Below, piece by piece: positions 36,460-45,794 of a stretch of DNA of 64,000 nt. Position 1 is the stretch's first letter. Each line of letters opens with the position of its first letter. Source of the stretch: Mastigocoleus testarum BC008 (GTDB taxonomy: Bacteria > Cyanobacteriota > Cyanobacteriia > Cyanobacteriales > Nostocaceae); NCBI RefSeq assembly GCF_001456025.1, contig NZ_LMTZ01000094.1:62001-126000 (forward strand), read 5' to 3'. The notes beneath the pieces are model-generated. The model was not told where the DNA came from and made no database searches. It worked only from the letters and a program-made list of their open reading frames with translations. Made by a program: the position numbers and the translations under genes.

Positions 36460-38493
36460 ATGAAGATGAAACGGTCGCTGTCTTTATTGACTGTTAGCTC
36501 AACTTTACTATCTTTTATTGCACCTTCTTTTATTGCACCTTACCAAGCAATTGCAACACCACCAAGGACACCAGATAAAACTGTTAATTGCGATGTTCTT
36601 GTTGTTGGTGGCGGACTTTCTGGGGTTGCGACAGCTTACGAAGGATTACTAGCAGGGAAAAGGGTTTGTCTCACTGAAATTACTGACTGGGTAGGAGGGC
36701 AAATTTCGGCTCAAGGTACCTCTGCATTGGACGAACGTCCCACTCAGCGAAGAAGGTTATTTTACTCACGAGGTTATCTAGAATTACGCAAACGAATCAA
36801 AGATAAATATGGCGGACTCAACCCTGGTGATTGCTGGGTAAGCGATTCTTGTTTTTTACCCCGTGATGGTCATAAAGTATTAAATAAAATGCTCAAAGAC
36901 GCCGCCAGGGAGGGTCGGGGTAAATTAAGGTGGTTCCCAAATACGGTAATTAAAGACTTAGAAACCACTTCAGATGGAAAAATTATTAATGCTGCGATCG
37001 CAATTCAACATAAGCCAGCAAAAGGTGCAGCACCTCTGAATACTTCACCCCTGTCCCAAACAATTGAAGATGCTTATAACTACGATGATTCTTCTAAGTT
37101 TGCTAAAACAATTATTCGCTTCACTCCAAAACGAAAACAAAGCAATTCCCCCAATTGGTACATCGTTGATGCAAGTGAAACTGGGGAGATAGTTGGTTTA
37201 GCAGATGTTCCTTATCGTTTGGGAATTGATGAGCGTTCCTATTTAGAACCATCTTCTTCTAGTATCAGTAACGATCCTTACTGCACCCAAGGTTTTACCT
37301 ACACTTTTGCAATGGAGGCGACTCAAAATGCCCAGAAGCATGATATGCCTCCATTTTACATGCAGTATTCCCCTTATTACAGTTATGAATTACAGCGACT
37401 CGCCAGTTTTCCCCTAGTATTTACCTATCGTCGCATTTGGAGCCCCCAACAAGGAGCACAAATGACATTTGGAGGGATTAATTTTAGTACTCCCACACCC
37501 GGCGATATCTCAATGCAAAACTGGACTTGGGGTAACGATTATCGTCCAGGGACTTCCCAAGATAACTTAATTTATACTCGCCAACAACTTCAAAGCTCCG
37601 GACAATTAGTACCTGGTGGTTGGAAAGGAGGATTGCGAACTGAAGCACTACGTAAAGCTGAGGAAATCTCTTTAGGTTATTTTTATTGGTTAGTAGCGGG
37701 AACTACAGACTCCCAACTTGGTGAAGGTGTGAAAAAACCTCATCCCAACCATCGTTTTCTTTCTGGTTTAAATTCTCCCATGGGAACTGCTCATGGTTTG
37801 TCCAAATATCCTTATATGCGGGAAGGAAGACGAATTATTGGACGCCCGAGTTGGGGACATTCCAAAGGTTTTATGATTTGGGAAATTGATATTTCTCGCC
37901 GTGATTACAACGATGAATATTACCGTAAAACCCTTTCACCTAGCACCTATCGCAGCCTTAGAACTGCATTAGCAGGATTGGAAACTACTTCTGTGATTCT
38001 TGGAAGAAAAGATCCAAGTAGTGTCGCAAGAAGAACCCGTTCTACTATTTTTCCCGATGCAATTGGTATTGGTCACTATGCAATTGACTTTCATCCTTGT
38101 ATGACCAAAAGTCCCCCTGAAGCAGCTGGAAATACAGAACGTAAGGGTGAACGTCGGGGTGCAGGACAAGCTTACCCATTCCAAATTGCTTTACGGGCAA
38201 TGATTCCTCAAAAAATTGATAACTTGTTAGTAGCTGGCAAAAGTATTGCTACTAGTCATATTGCAGCTGCAGCTTATAGGGTTCATTCCTTTGAATGGTC
38301 TGCTGGTGCTGCTGCAGGTACAACTGCTGCTTTTGCACTCAAAAATAATATTGCACCTTATCAATTGGTAGATGAATTACCAAAAATTGAACCGAAACTG
38401 ATTGAATTGCAACGTCTTTTAAATCAAAATAATAATCCGACTGCGTTCCCGGATACTTCAATTTTTAACGAAAAATGGGATGATTGGCGGTAG
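36460..38493 (+). CDS. secreted FAD-dependent oxidoreductase
   Basis: This is a 677-residue protein with an N-terminal signal peptide (up to about residue 32, with a short FIAPS-FIAPY duplication) followed by the flavin fold: VLVVGGGLSGVATAYEGLL near 47-65 and the VGGQISAQGTSALDE motif of the FAD_oxidored (pfam12831) group. The C-terminus has the expected NLLVAGKSIATSHIA..AYR closing segment. Family members are often annotated xanthan lyase-like or FAD-dependent oxidoreductases without known substrate. Export of a flavoprotein suggests Tat-independent refolding or a lumenal role; no twin-arginine motif is present (MKMKRSLSL only), which is notable. It stands alone. Confidence 0.86.
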   Translation: MKMKRSLSLLTVSSTLLSFIAPSFIAPYQAIATPPRTPDKTVNCDVLVVGGGLSGVATAYEGLLAGKRVCLTEITDWVGGQISAQGTSALDERPTQRRRLFYSRGYLELRKRIKDKYGGLNPGDCWVSDSCFLPRDGHKVLNKMLKDAAREGRGKLRWFPNTVIKDLETTSDGKIINAAIAIQHKPAKGAAPLNTSPLSQTIEDAYNYDDSSKFAKTIIRFTPKRKQSNSPNWYIVDASETGEIVGLADVPYRLGIDERSYLEPSSSSISNDPYCTQGFTYTFAMEATQNAQKHDMPPFYMQYSPYYSYELQRLASFPLVFTYRRIWSPQQGAQMTFGGINFSTPTPGDISMQNWTWGNDYRPGTSQDNLIYTRQQLQSSGQLVPGGWKGGLRTEALRKAEEISLGYFYWLVAGTTDSQLGEGVKKPHPNHRFLSGLNSPMGTAHGLSKYPYMREGRRIIGRPSWGHSKGFMIWEIDISRRDYNDEYYRKTLSPSTYRSLRTALAGLETTSVILGRKDPSSVARRTRSTIFPDAIGIGHYAIDFHPCMTKSPPEAAGNTERKGERRGAGQAYPFQIALRAMIPQKIDNLLVAGKSIATSHIAAAAYRVHSFEWSAGAAAGTTAAFALKNNIAPYQLVDELPKIEPKLIELQRLLNQNNNPTAFPDTSIFNEKWDDWR

Positions 38494-38831
38494 TAATAGT
38501 TGTCGATTGTCGGTTGAAGTTGAATTTAATAGGTGACTGTTGACTATTAGTTGGTGGTTTTTTCCAAAATTATTTTTTCTTTGGTGCGGTACAAATTCTT
38601 GAACTAACTGATTTAATTCACTCAAAATCAGCAGAATTCAATAGTTTGTATTTTTTCCATTAAAAAATAGACTTATGACATTGAAACGAAAGTTGTTATA
38701 CTTTGGAAAACTTGTTAAACTCAACCGACAATTTAAGTCCACAAAAAGATGACATTAGCCATCAAATATATAGTGGACTTTAGACTAAACTATTTACTTG
38801 TGTTGTATTAGATTTGTTGGCTAACTGTTTT
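38494..38831. other. 338-bp spacer before clpS
   Basis: AT-rich spacer with no gene seen. The clpS reading frame is open up to TTG codons at 38814 and 38817 but ATG 38832 is the more likely start. Confidence 0.4.
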
Positions 38832-39158
38832 ATGGTGAAAAGACTTTCTGCAGTGGTTTATGGAATGGGGACGGCTCCAACGATTGCTCCTGAAAGATCT
38901 GGTCAAGTCACCCAGAAGCCTTACCCCAATTATAAGGTTATTGTTTTGAATGATGACTTCAATACATTTGACCATGTGGCTCAATGTTTAATGAAGTATA
39001 TTCCGGCTATGACTAGCGATCGGGCTTGGGAACTGACTAATCAGGTGCATTATGAAGGACAAGCAATTGTATGGATAGGACCGCAGGAACCGGCGGAACT
39101 TTATCATCAGCAATTACGCAGAGCTGGTTTAACTATGGCACCTTTGGAAGCCGCTTAG
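38832..39158 (+). CDS. clpS: ATP-dependent Clp protease adaptor ClpS
   Basis: This is a 108-residue N-degron adaptor. The core YPNYKVIVLNDDFNTFDHVAQCLMKYIP is classical: Asn-Asp-Asp just after the first strand binds the N-terminal residue of the substrate. A later VHYEGQAIVW segment fits strands and the docking helix. ClpS hands proteins with destabilising N-termini to ClpCP/ClpAP. The N-terminal extension before the core is about 37 residues, longer than in minimal ClpS, so a start further downstream (second ATG) is possible. It is followed 6 bp later by the DUF2103 gene and surely co-transcribed. Confidence 0.93.
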   Translation: MVKRLSAVVYGMGTAPTIAPERSGQVTQKPYPNYKVIVLNDDFNTFDHVAQCLMKYIPAMTSDRAWELTNQVHYEGQAIVWIGPQEPAELYHQQLRRAGLTMAPLEAA

Positions 39159-39164
39159 AATCCT

Positions 39165-39458
39165 ATGAGCAAACCCACGGATGGTAGACTTGTCTGGAAT
39201 CATTCCACCCATCTCCACGGTCTTATTCCCATCCTCGAAAGATTATGTAAACATGATGGAATTCAAACTGTGACTCCTGGAGAAATTAGGCGTGTTAAGG
39301 GTCATGCTCCTAAAATGCTCTTGCGAGTATCTGTTCCCATCCGGGGTGGCTTTAAAGCGATCGCGCGGCAAGGAAAAACTGTGCAAGAGGTGTTTATAGT
39401 TACAACTTTAGATAAAGGTGAATTAGAAAATGCCATTGCGATCGCTATGCGACATTGA
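39165..39458 (+). CDS. DUF2103 family predicted metal-binding protein
   Basis: This is a 97-residue cyanobacterial protein matching the DUF2103 pattern: GRLVWNHSTHLHGLIPILERL with three histidines that could bind metal, then TVTPGEIRRVKGHAPKMLLRVSVPIRGGFKAIARQGK. Metal binding is inferred from the family name and the HSTHLH cluster only. It starts 6 bp after the clpS stop and is probably translated from the same message, a pairing I recall from other cyanobacteria. Confidence 0.82.
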   Translation: MSKPTDGRLVWNHSTHLHGLIPILERLCKHDGIQTVTPGEIRRVKGHAPKMLLRVSVPIRGGFKAIARQGKTVQEVFIVTTLDKGELENAIAIAMRH

Positions 39459-39469
39459 AAGTTGCTTAT

Positions 39470-39500
39470 GGGTAATTGGTAATTGGTAATTGGTAATTGA
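39470..39500 (+). repeat. heptanucleotide array (TAATTGG)n
   Basis: Four to five tandem copies of TAATTGG after the DUF2103 stop. The same unit is found in the larger array at 42721-42795. Confidence 0.75.
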
Positions 39501-39689
39501 TGTTCAACCTAGCCTATATTTTATGTTGCGCGAGGTAGAAATTATTGCTTTCTTCTTTTTTATCGCACTACGTAATAAGGTTAGAATATTGGTAAGTCAT
39601 GTTTGTCGTAGACGCATCAAAGCTATGAGTTGTAAGCTTATGACTCATGTGTAATGCTACATTTTCTGATACGGAGTTTTTTTGCTCGT

Positions 39690-40013
39690 CTATTCTTCGA
39701 TTTGATGATGTACTGCGAATCTGTGTAGGGGTAAACTGACAATACAAGAAAAAGTTAAGAAGTATGACAGAGCAGTCGTAATTCGTAAAGTTGTCACTAT
39801 TATTTCTGATTCGGGTAAAAATAATTTTTCAATTCCAAAAGCAAAACAGTAGACAAGCCAATAAGAAAAACTCATTCTAAACAGAATAACTTCTGTGTCT
39901 TCAGAACTTTCTGCTTCTGATTTATTTTCCCAAAGTATTAATAAACCTACGATACAAGCAACAAAGGAAATAGCAACAAAAAATTCATGAATGATAGGAC
40001 TTGCCAAACACAT
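39690..40013 (-). CDS. small membrane protein, unknown
   Basis: This is a 107-residue protein with three hydrophobic spans (about 8-27, 46-64 and 75-95), an acidic loop between the first two (NKSEAESSEDTEV) and a histidine-containing tail. The family is not recognised. It is alone and convergent with the gene pair upstream. Confidence 0.5.
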   Translation of the reverse strand: MCLASPIIHEFFVAISFVACIVGLLILWENKSEAESSEDTEVILFRMSFSYWLVYCFAFGIEKLFLPESEIIVTTLRITTALSYFLTFSCIVSLPLHRFAVHHQIEE

Positions 40014-40436
40014 TTTTGATTATCCCAATGTTTTCTATTAAAAATCAGTGTATATTACCGAGATTTTTAACTTCAAAATATATTTACAAACTTACATAGA
40101 AAAATTAGTTAACTGTAAACAATTACAAATATTAATAAAGTTTTATTTCACCTAGTACCATTAAATTGAAAATATTATGAGACTTGGAAGTAAGTAATAT
40201 CATAGTGTTCAAGTGATTCAGCGATGAAGTCACTCGTACTTTCTGCAAATTTTTTACAAAATCTTAAGATTAAAAATGGGTTCATAAGTGTGATATGTCC
40301 TCAGCGAGGATCTGTTTTTTGCTGTTAACTAAGATGAAGTAGCCTAACAGTTTCTAGCTTTTGATAATTTGCGATATTTCTTGATGTAAGTGAGTCACTG
40401 TATGTGCAATAGTGATTTGAAAATAGTAAAAAATAA
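40014..40436. other. 423-bp spacer
   Basis: AT-rich spacer; upstream of the VOC protein gene. No ORF, repeat or RNA was recognised. Confidence 0.4.
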
Positions 40437-40820
40437 ATGAAAATCGATAGGATAGACCATCTTGTCTTAACAGTGGCAAATATTCAAATAACTTGTGACT
40501 TTTACACTCAAGTATTAGGAATGGAAGTTGAAAAATTTGCTAATAGGAGATTCGCGCTAAAATTTGGCAATCAAAAACTAAATTTGCACCAATTAAATCA
40601 AGAATTTAAACCACACGCAATAAAACCAACTCCAGGTTCAGTAGATTTATGTTTAATAGTCAGCAATTCTATGTCAGATGTCATTAATCATCTGCAAAAG
40701 AACAAAGTAGAAATTATTGAAGGTCCAGTGAAGAGAACTGGAGCAACAGGAGTCATAGCATCTGTTTACATTCGGGACCCAGATCTAAATTTAATAGAGC
40801 TTTCTAGTTATGACATTTGA
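40437..40820 (+). CDS. VOC family (glyoxalase fold) protein
   Basis: This is a 127-residue protein of the vicinal-oxygen-chelate fold: two beta-alpha-beta-beta-beta modules starting IDHLVLTVANIQITCDFYTQVLGMEV and VDLCLIVSN...VINHLQKNKVEIIEGPV, and ending with IRDPDLNLIELSSY. Candidate metal ligands are H8 (IDHLV), H51 (LNLHQ) and E122 (LIELS). Relatives are annotated VOC family virulence protein or glyoxalase; the reaction is unknown. It is isolated in AT-rich flanks. Confidence 0.85.
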   Translation: MKIDRIDHLVLTVANIQITCDFYTQVLGMEVEKFANRRFALKFGNQKLNLHQLNQEFKPHAIKPTPGSVDLCLIVSNSMSDVINHLQKNKVEIIEGPVKRTGATGVIASVYIRDPDLNLIELSSYDI

Positions 40821-41243
40821 ATAACTAAAACTCAATAGAATTAAATTTTATGTATCGTAAATATCTCTACAGGTTCTCTTAATTTAACTTGTAATAAAAT
40901 TGTTATTTATAGAGCATATAAAATACAAAATCATTTTGATATTTTTTTATAAATTTAATTACTTGAATAAATTATCGGTTATTAATACAAGCACAGTGAA
41001 ACTTCTGTATGTACAAAAGCAATTATGAATTTACATAACATAATAATAACCCATATCATGTATAAATTGAAAGTTATCTATCTTTATGTTTATTTTTTAG
41101 TTTGAAGTAATATATATAACTTTAATTATATTTCATAGGTTTTAGTATCTAATTCACTACTTTTTTATTCCAATCGTTATTTGCGTAATATATTTTTTAT
41201 GAAATTAATACGATAATTTGGAATAGTTGTAAATCAATGGAGT
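40821..41243. other. 423-bp AT-rich spacer
   Basis: Very AT-rich sequence upstream of the pentapeptide membrane protein; no gene or repeat was recognised. Confidence 0.4.
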
Positions 41244-42593
41244 ATGACTCAATATATGTCTGCTATTAAAACAGATGGTAGCACAAAAAGAGTCAGAGAT
41301 TTATTATTTGTTATTGGGTCGACATTTGTTGCAGTTTTTGTTGCTATTTATTTAATTTTATCTTATCAAGATAATCTGTACTCGGGAATAAGTATTAAAT
41401 ATCTACTCCACACATTAGCGGCTACTACAATTATTTTTGGAGGTATTATAGTTGGTATTAGTGGTTTCTATATTTTATTGATATTGCTGTCTGAAGATAA
41501 AAATATTTTAGGAAAATCCACTCTTTCTAAATTTAATATAAATAAAAATATTGAATTTGAGTGTAAATGTGTTGAGTCTGACTTAGAAAAAAATATTTCT
41601 CGTTTCTCTAGTGCAATTGAACATTTGGGTCACGAACAAATAGAAACGAGATTAGGAGCTATTTATGCATTAGAAAAAATTACTCAAGATTCTGATGATG
41701 ATACTTGGACAATATTAGAAACTCTTGCAGCTTTTATCAGAGAAAATGCTCCCATAATAGAGTTAGATGAAGTTATTGAGGAGTTTTCATTTTCTAGTAT
41801 ACCTACAGATATTCAAGCTGCTTTAACTGTAATTGGACGGATTAATTTAGAAACAAATCTAGAAAATCACAGAATAGATTTGCGCAACACCGATTTAAGA
41901 GGTGCAGACCTTACAGAAGCTAGTTTGCAATACATAGATTTTACAGGGGCTAATCTGCAAGGAGTAATGTTTTATGGAGCAAATCTTTCCGGTGCGCATC
42001 TCACAGCTGCGAACCTTTCAGAAGCAGTTTTGTACGAAACTAATTTGCAAGAAGTCAGTCTCTATGAAGCTAATTTAACAGGAGCGATCGCTAGAAAAGC
42101 AAATTTACAGCAAGCTATACTTCATAAGGCTAACTTAGAAAAGGCTTTACTTTACGAAGCTAATTTGCAGGACGCAACACTTTACGAAGCAAACTTACAA
42201 GAAGCTATGCTTTACGAAGCCAATTTAAGAGAAGCTAACTTGGAAGATACCAATCTTTATCGAGCGAATTTGATTGGTGCGAATTTGCGATCGTGTAAGT
42301 TGATTGGAGCTTATTTAGAAGGAACAATACTTAGTACTGCTGATATTACTGAAGCTAATCTTTTTGAAGCAAATCTACTTGAAGCCAATTTTTGTGAAGC
42401 TAATCTCAGCTATGCAAATCTGGTTGGGACTAATTTAAAAAAAGCAAAACTTGACGAAGCAAATCTTTCTGGTACGGACTTAACGAGAGCTGAAAATATA
42501 GAACAAGCACAAATAGAATCAGCATTTGGAAATAGCGATACTATTCTCCCAGAATATTTAGAAAGACCAAATTGGGAAGAAAAAAATGAATAA
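41244..42593 (+). CDS. pentapeptide-repeat membrane protein
   Basis: This is a 449-residue protein with two N-terminal membrane spans (about 18-40 and 52-78), a helical cytoplasmic region at about 105-190 with the widespread ETRLGAIYALEKI...WTILETLAAFIRE motif, then about 45 pentapeptide repeats from about residue 210 to 420 (A(N/D)L(x)E pattern, many with YEANLQEA). In cyanobacteria such proteins are numerous and mostly without known role; the LGAIYALE...AFIRE region is shared by many and is probably an adaptor. The repeats are followed directly by the heptanucleotide arrays. Confidence 0.85.
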   Translation: MTQYMSAIKTDGSTKRVRDLLFVIGSTFVAVFVAIYLILSYQDNLYSGISIKYLLHTLAATTIIFGGIIVGISGFYILLILLSEDKNILGKSTLSKFNINKNIEFECKCVESDLEKNISRFSSAIEHLGHEQIETRLGAIYALEKITQDSDDDTWTILETLAAFIRENAPIIELDEVIEEFSFSSIPTDIQAALTVIGRINLETNLENHRIDLRNTDLRGADLTEASLQYIDFTGANLQGVMFYGANLSGAHLTAANLSEAVLYETNLQEVSLYEANLTGAIARKANLQQAILHKANLEKALLYEANLQDATLYEANLQEAMLYEANLREANLEDTNLYRANLIGANLRSCKLIGAYLEGTILSTADITEANLFEANLLEANFCEANLSYANLVGTNLKKAKLDEANLSGTDLTRAENIEQAQIESAFGNSDTILPEYLERPNWEEKNE

Positions 42594-42678
42594 TAAGTAA
42601 TAAGTAATAAGTAATGAGTAATAAGTAATAAGTAATGAGTAATAAGTAATAAGTAATAAGTAATGAGTAATAAGTAAT
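42591..42678 (+). repeat. heptanucleotide array (TAATAAG / TAATGAG)n
   Basis: About 12 tandem copies of the 7-mer TAATAAG with a few TAATGAG variants. The array includes the stop codon of the preceding pentapeptide gene. STRR type. Confidence 0.9.
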
Positions 42679-42720
42679 GTTAGCGCAGCTAGCGTCAGCG
42701 TACCGTAGGTATTGCGCACA

Positions 42721-42795
42721 GTAATGAGTAATGGGTAATTGGTAATGGGTAATGGGTAATTGGTAATTGGTAATGGGTAATGGGTAATTGGTAAT
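42721..42795 (+). repeat. heptanucleotide array (TAATGGG / TAATTGG)n
   Basis: About ten 7-mers alternating TAATGGG and TAATTGG, separated from the previous array by a GC-richer unit (TTAGCGCAGCTAGCGTCAGC and following, 42680-42719) similar to REP-like sequences elsewhere in the window. Confidence 0.9.
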
Positions 42796-42807
42796 TTTTA
42801 CTCTTAA

Positions 42808-42948
<141 letters not shown>

Positions 42949-42957
42949 TAACTGAAA

Positions 42958-43752
42958 TTATTCGATAAATATTTCTACTGAATCTCCCAATTCTATTTGC
43001 AGTTGTAATTGAGCATTACCGCTATTCACTGCAATTTCTACCCAACCATGGCTACCAACTAAAGAAATTGCTTCTCCAACCATTACATCTGTATAAGTAT
43101 CAAACCCTTTGATGACTTTTTCAGCCACACTTATACTCCAGCTTTTACCTTCCAGGTAATTTCCAGGAATATTAGTTACTGAATTACCAAAATAGTCTAT
43201 GTATTGAATACAACCTAAAAACCCATTTTTCGTGCTACTACATTTAGGTAATTCCAACTGGATTAAACTTGCTGGATCGATTTCTTCTCCGAGTTGCTTT
43301 AGGGGAACTCCACTTGCAAGATGTGCGCCCACGGGTGCGAAAATATCTCTACCATGAAAAGTATTACTGATTTGCGATCTAACAGTAGTACGCCAGTACT
43401 TTGGATTTGTAAGTTCTACAGCTTTGTATATTCCACTTTGGTTGATTACTCCACTTAATAAACCGTTGTCCGGAGCTACAAAAAATCCTTCAGCAATTTC
43501 TACAGCTATTGCTCGTCTTTTTCCTCCGACTCCCGGATCTACCACTGCTACATGAACTGTTCCTTTAGGAAAATAACGATAAGCATTCATCAAACAAAAT
43601 CTACCAGCAGCTATGTTTTGTGGTGGTATGTGGTGAGTTATGTCTATTACTCGTAAACTTGGACCGATCTGGGCGATCGCTCCTTTCATGACACCAACAT
43701 ACTCATCACGAAGACCAAAGTCACTCAGCAAAGTTATAAGTGATTGTTGCAT
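42958..43752 (-). CDS. SAM hydroxide adenosyltransferase (DUF62 family)
   Basis: This is a 264-residue enzyme of the family that includes fluorinase and chlorinase. Signatures: LLSDFGLRDEYVGVMKG at the N-terminus, DITHHIPPQNI, VVDPGVGGKRRAI, FVAPDNGLLSGV and TFHGRDIFAPVGAHLASG. Ordinary members split S-adenosylmethionine with water to adenosine and methionine. The fluorinase-specific insert of 20 or so residues is not seen, so hydroxide transfer is the more likely reaction. It is a single gene, convergent with the repeat arrays. Confidence 0.92.
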   Translation of the reverse strand: MQQSLITLLSDFGLRDEYVGVMKGAIAQIGPSLRVIDITHHIPPQNIAAGRFCLMNAYRYFPKGTVHVAVVDPGVGGKRRAIAVEIAEGFFVAPDNGLLSGVINQSGIYKAVELTNPKYWRTTVRSQISNTFHGRDIFAPVGAHLASGVPLKQLGEEIDPASLIQLELPKCSSTKNGFLGCIQYIDYFGNSVTNIPGNYLEGKSWSISVAEKVIKGFDTYTDVMVGEAISLVGSHGWVEIAVNSGNAQLQLQIELGDSVEIFIE

Positions 43753-43871
43753 ATGCGATAAAACTCGAACATGCGAGAATTTTCAGAAATATAATACTTG
43801 GCTCGAAATAAAAAACAATAAATAGCAAGTAATAAAAATAATAAGTAATAATAATAAGCTGACTATTTTGA

Positions 43872-44285
43872 TTAAAAATTTGAAATCAAGTAACTATACC
43901 AACTTGCTTGGGTTTCATTTTCTTTTTTCTCAGGAACCAGTAAACGCCAAGTTTTACCTTCTTTCTGTAGTTGTAAGTAGACATTAAATGATTTCTGAGC
44001 TTGAGTAATTTCCCGTTCTGGTAACTTGAAAATCAGATCGTATGTCCCACTCAGCTTATAAGTCGGTAAATTATCTAGCTTAAACAGTTTTCTTTGATCG
44101 ATATGGAGATGATTGATATCAAATCCCCGAGTATCTAAATTCAATTTTTCACTGAGTTGCTCTTGGGTATGTTCCAAATTAAATCCGATCGCTTTTTGCA
44201 CTAAATCGGCGCTTGGTCCAATAGAAGTATTATTACAAGCGGTTAATAGCAGTGTTAGTAAACAAATAATTAGCCCCCGTATCAT
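43872..44285 (-). CDS. small lipoprotein of unknown function
   Basis: This is a 137-residue protein with a lipoprotein signal (LIICLLTLLLTAC, cysteine near residue 17). The mature domain includes VQKAIGFNLEHTQEQLSEKL and a beta-rich second half (YKLSGTYDLIFKLP, KSFNVYLQLQKEGKTWRLL). The pattern is one of small cyanobacterial periplasmic lipoproteins. No function can be given. It reads away from the DUF62 promoter but is on the same strand, 119 bp upstream; co-transcription is possible. Confidence 0.72.
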   Translation of the reverse strand: MIRGLIICLLTLLLTACNNTSIGPSADLVQKAIGFNLEHTQEQLSEKLNLDTRGFDINHLHIDQRKLFKLDNLPTYKLSGTYDLIFKLPEREITQAQKSFNVYLQLQKEGKTWRLLVPEKKENETQASWYSYLISNF

Positions 44286-44388
44286 TTATATTAACCCTCA
44301 AACTAAAGATACATATCAAAAATACATAACAGTTTTATTTGAGCATAATTTTACTTGTAATGAACTACGCGTTGCCGCCTACGGCTGT

Positions 44389-45736
44389 TCACGCATTAGC
44401 GTGCGGGCAAGCAACACGTTTCTGACGCTTCATTTGAGCGACTTGCTTGTTAGCGGAGCGTGACCTTCGGTCATAGCTTCCGCACCAAGTAGAGGTCTTC
44501 TCATCTACGTCTGTAGAGGCACGTTCCATACCCCTGTCTTGGAAAATTGCTCCACTTGGGGAAACCCCAAGACCGCATTTTCCGCTTGCATAATTAAGCA
44601 TCACCATTGCAGCCGCTACGTCCCTGTCGCAACGATATCCACATTTCTTGCCCCGCACTTCGTGAACGCAATGGTGTTCTCGCTCAGACAATGTTTTCTT
44701 TTTCTGATGACCGCAATTAGGACAAGTTTGAGATGGTTTTACTTTTCTGGTTGGGATTTCCACGTAAAACCCTCCGGCTTCGGTAACTTTATACTCGATC
44801 AAATCTTTTAAGTTACCAATACCAACATCGAGCAAAGACCTATTTAAACCAGACTTTTGACGTTTATTCTTGCCTTTTGACTTGCGGGTCATCCCTTTAA
44901 GACTTAGCTTTTCAGTTGCTACCAGGCTATTACAGCTAACTATCTGTGTAGAAACTTTGTGTTGCCAATCTTGTCTTTGACGAGCTACTTTTGACTGTAT
45001 TTTAGCTACAGCTTTATTTGCTTTTTTCCACCGACGAGAAGCTTTAACTTTTTTCTTAAAGTTTGGAGAACGCTTACGACGACTGGTTTTAGCAATTTTA
45101 TTGATTTTATTCTGAGCAGTTTTAACAAATAAGCGGATTACTCACTACGTCACCATTAGAGTCAGCGATTGCGTGGTGAGTACCAAAATCTAAACCAATT
45201 GCATCTTTATCAGTCTGATATCGGGTAGGTGTGCAACCAACAGTGATTGAAGCGTACCATTTACCTTGCTTAAAAATAATTGTACAAGTTTTAGGTGTCC
45301 CCCAATCACGCGCTTGACCACGCATTTTGATGTTACCCAGGTTAGTGATTTTCAGATAACCATTCTTCCCGTTGGTACAAGCTTTCCAACCAGATTTACA
45401 AGGATAAGTCCATCCTTTATATCTACGGCTGGCTTTAAATTTTGGATATCCCGATTTAAGTTTAAAAAATCGTTTGAATGCAAAATCAACACGTTTAACA
45501 GTGTCTTGCAATGCATGACTACCAAGTTCTTTATACTCTTCCCACTGCTCTTTGAATTCTGGTAAACAATTTTGCTGATCGTAATAATCAACAGACTTAC
45601 CAAATTTTTTATAAGAAGTCCTACGATTCTCAACGCAAGCGTTATACAGGTCTTTGTGTAACCTACGCCAGTAATGCATCTTATCGTTTTGAGTTTTTGA
45701 CGGATAAAGTCTAAAAGTAATTCGTTTGGTAGCCAT
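44389..45736 (-). pseudogene. tnpB: IS200/IS605-type tnpB, one frameshift
   Basis: The N-terminal frame starts at ATG 45736 (MATKRITFRLYPSKTQ) and covers the REC/WED-like part up to the RuvC-I motif GLDFGTHHAIADSNG. It ends at a TAA (45122-45124). A one-base shift around 45120-45135 would join it to the downstream frame running without stop to 44389, through KTAQNKINKIAK, the RuvC-II glutamate in ATEKLSLKGM, a zinc finger TCPNCGHQ...CGY, and RuvC-III CDRDVAAAM. All catalytic residues are kept, so inactivation is recent, or the shift is programmed. TnpB is an RNA-guided nuclease associated with IS605-type elements. No tnpA is present. The last 30 or so residues run through a REP hairpin. Confidence 0.88.
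44453..44483. repeat. REP-like hairpin inside the tnpB 3' end
   Basis: GCGGA (44453-44457) pairs with TCCGC (44479-44483), and inner TGACC-TTC-GGTCA pairs at 44461-44473. The core repeats the element at 414-458. It lies in the C-terminal coding extension of tnpB, in the region where IS605-type guide (omega) RNA is expected. Confidence 0.6.
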
Positions 45737-45794
45737 AACACTCGACCTGTATGTTACTCTTACATAGTAGCAAATTGAAAGCATATCGACAACT
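45737..45794. promoter_or_regulatory. divergent promoter region tnpB / RHH gene
   Basis: This 58-bp spacer contains an imperfect inverted repeat around TGTATGTTACTCTTACATAG (45750-45769), a plausible operator for the RHH protein. The operator role is inference. Confidence 0.4.

Noticed and set aside
42958-43752. Fluorinase/chlorinase
   Set aside because: Same superfamily, but the halogenase-specific insertion is not visible; hydroxide adenosyltransferase fits better.
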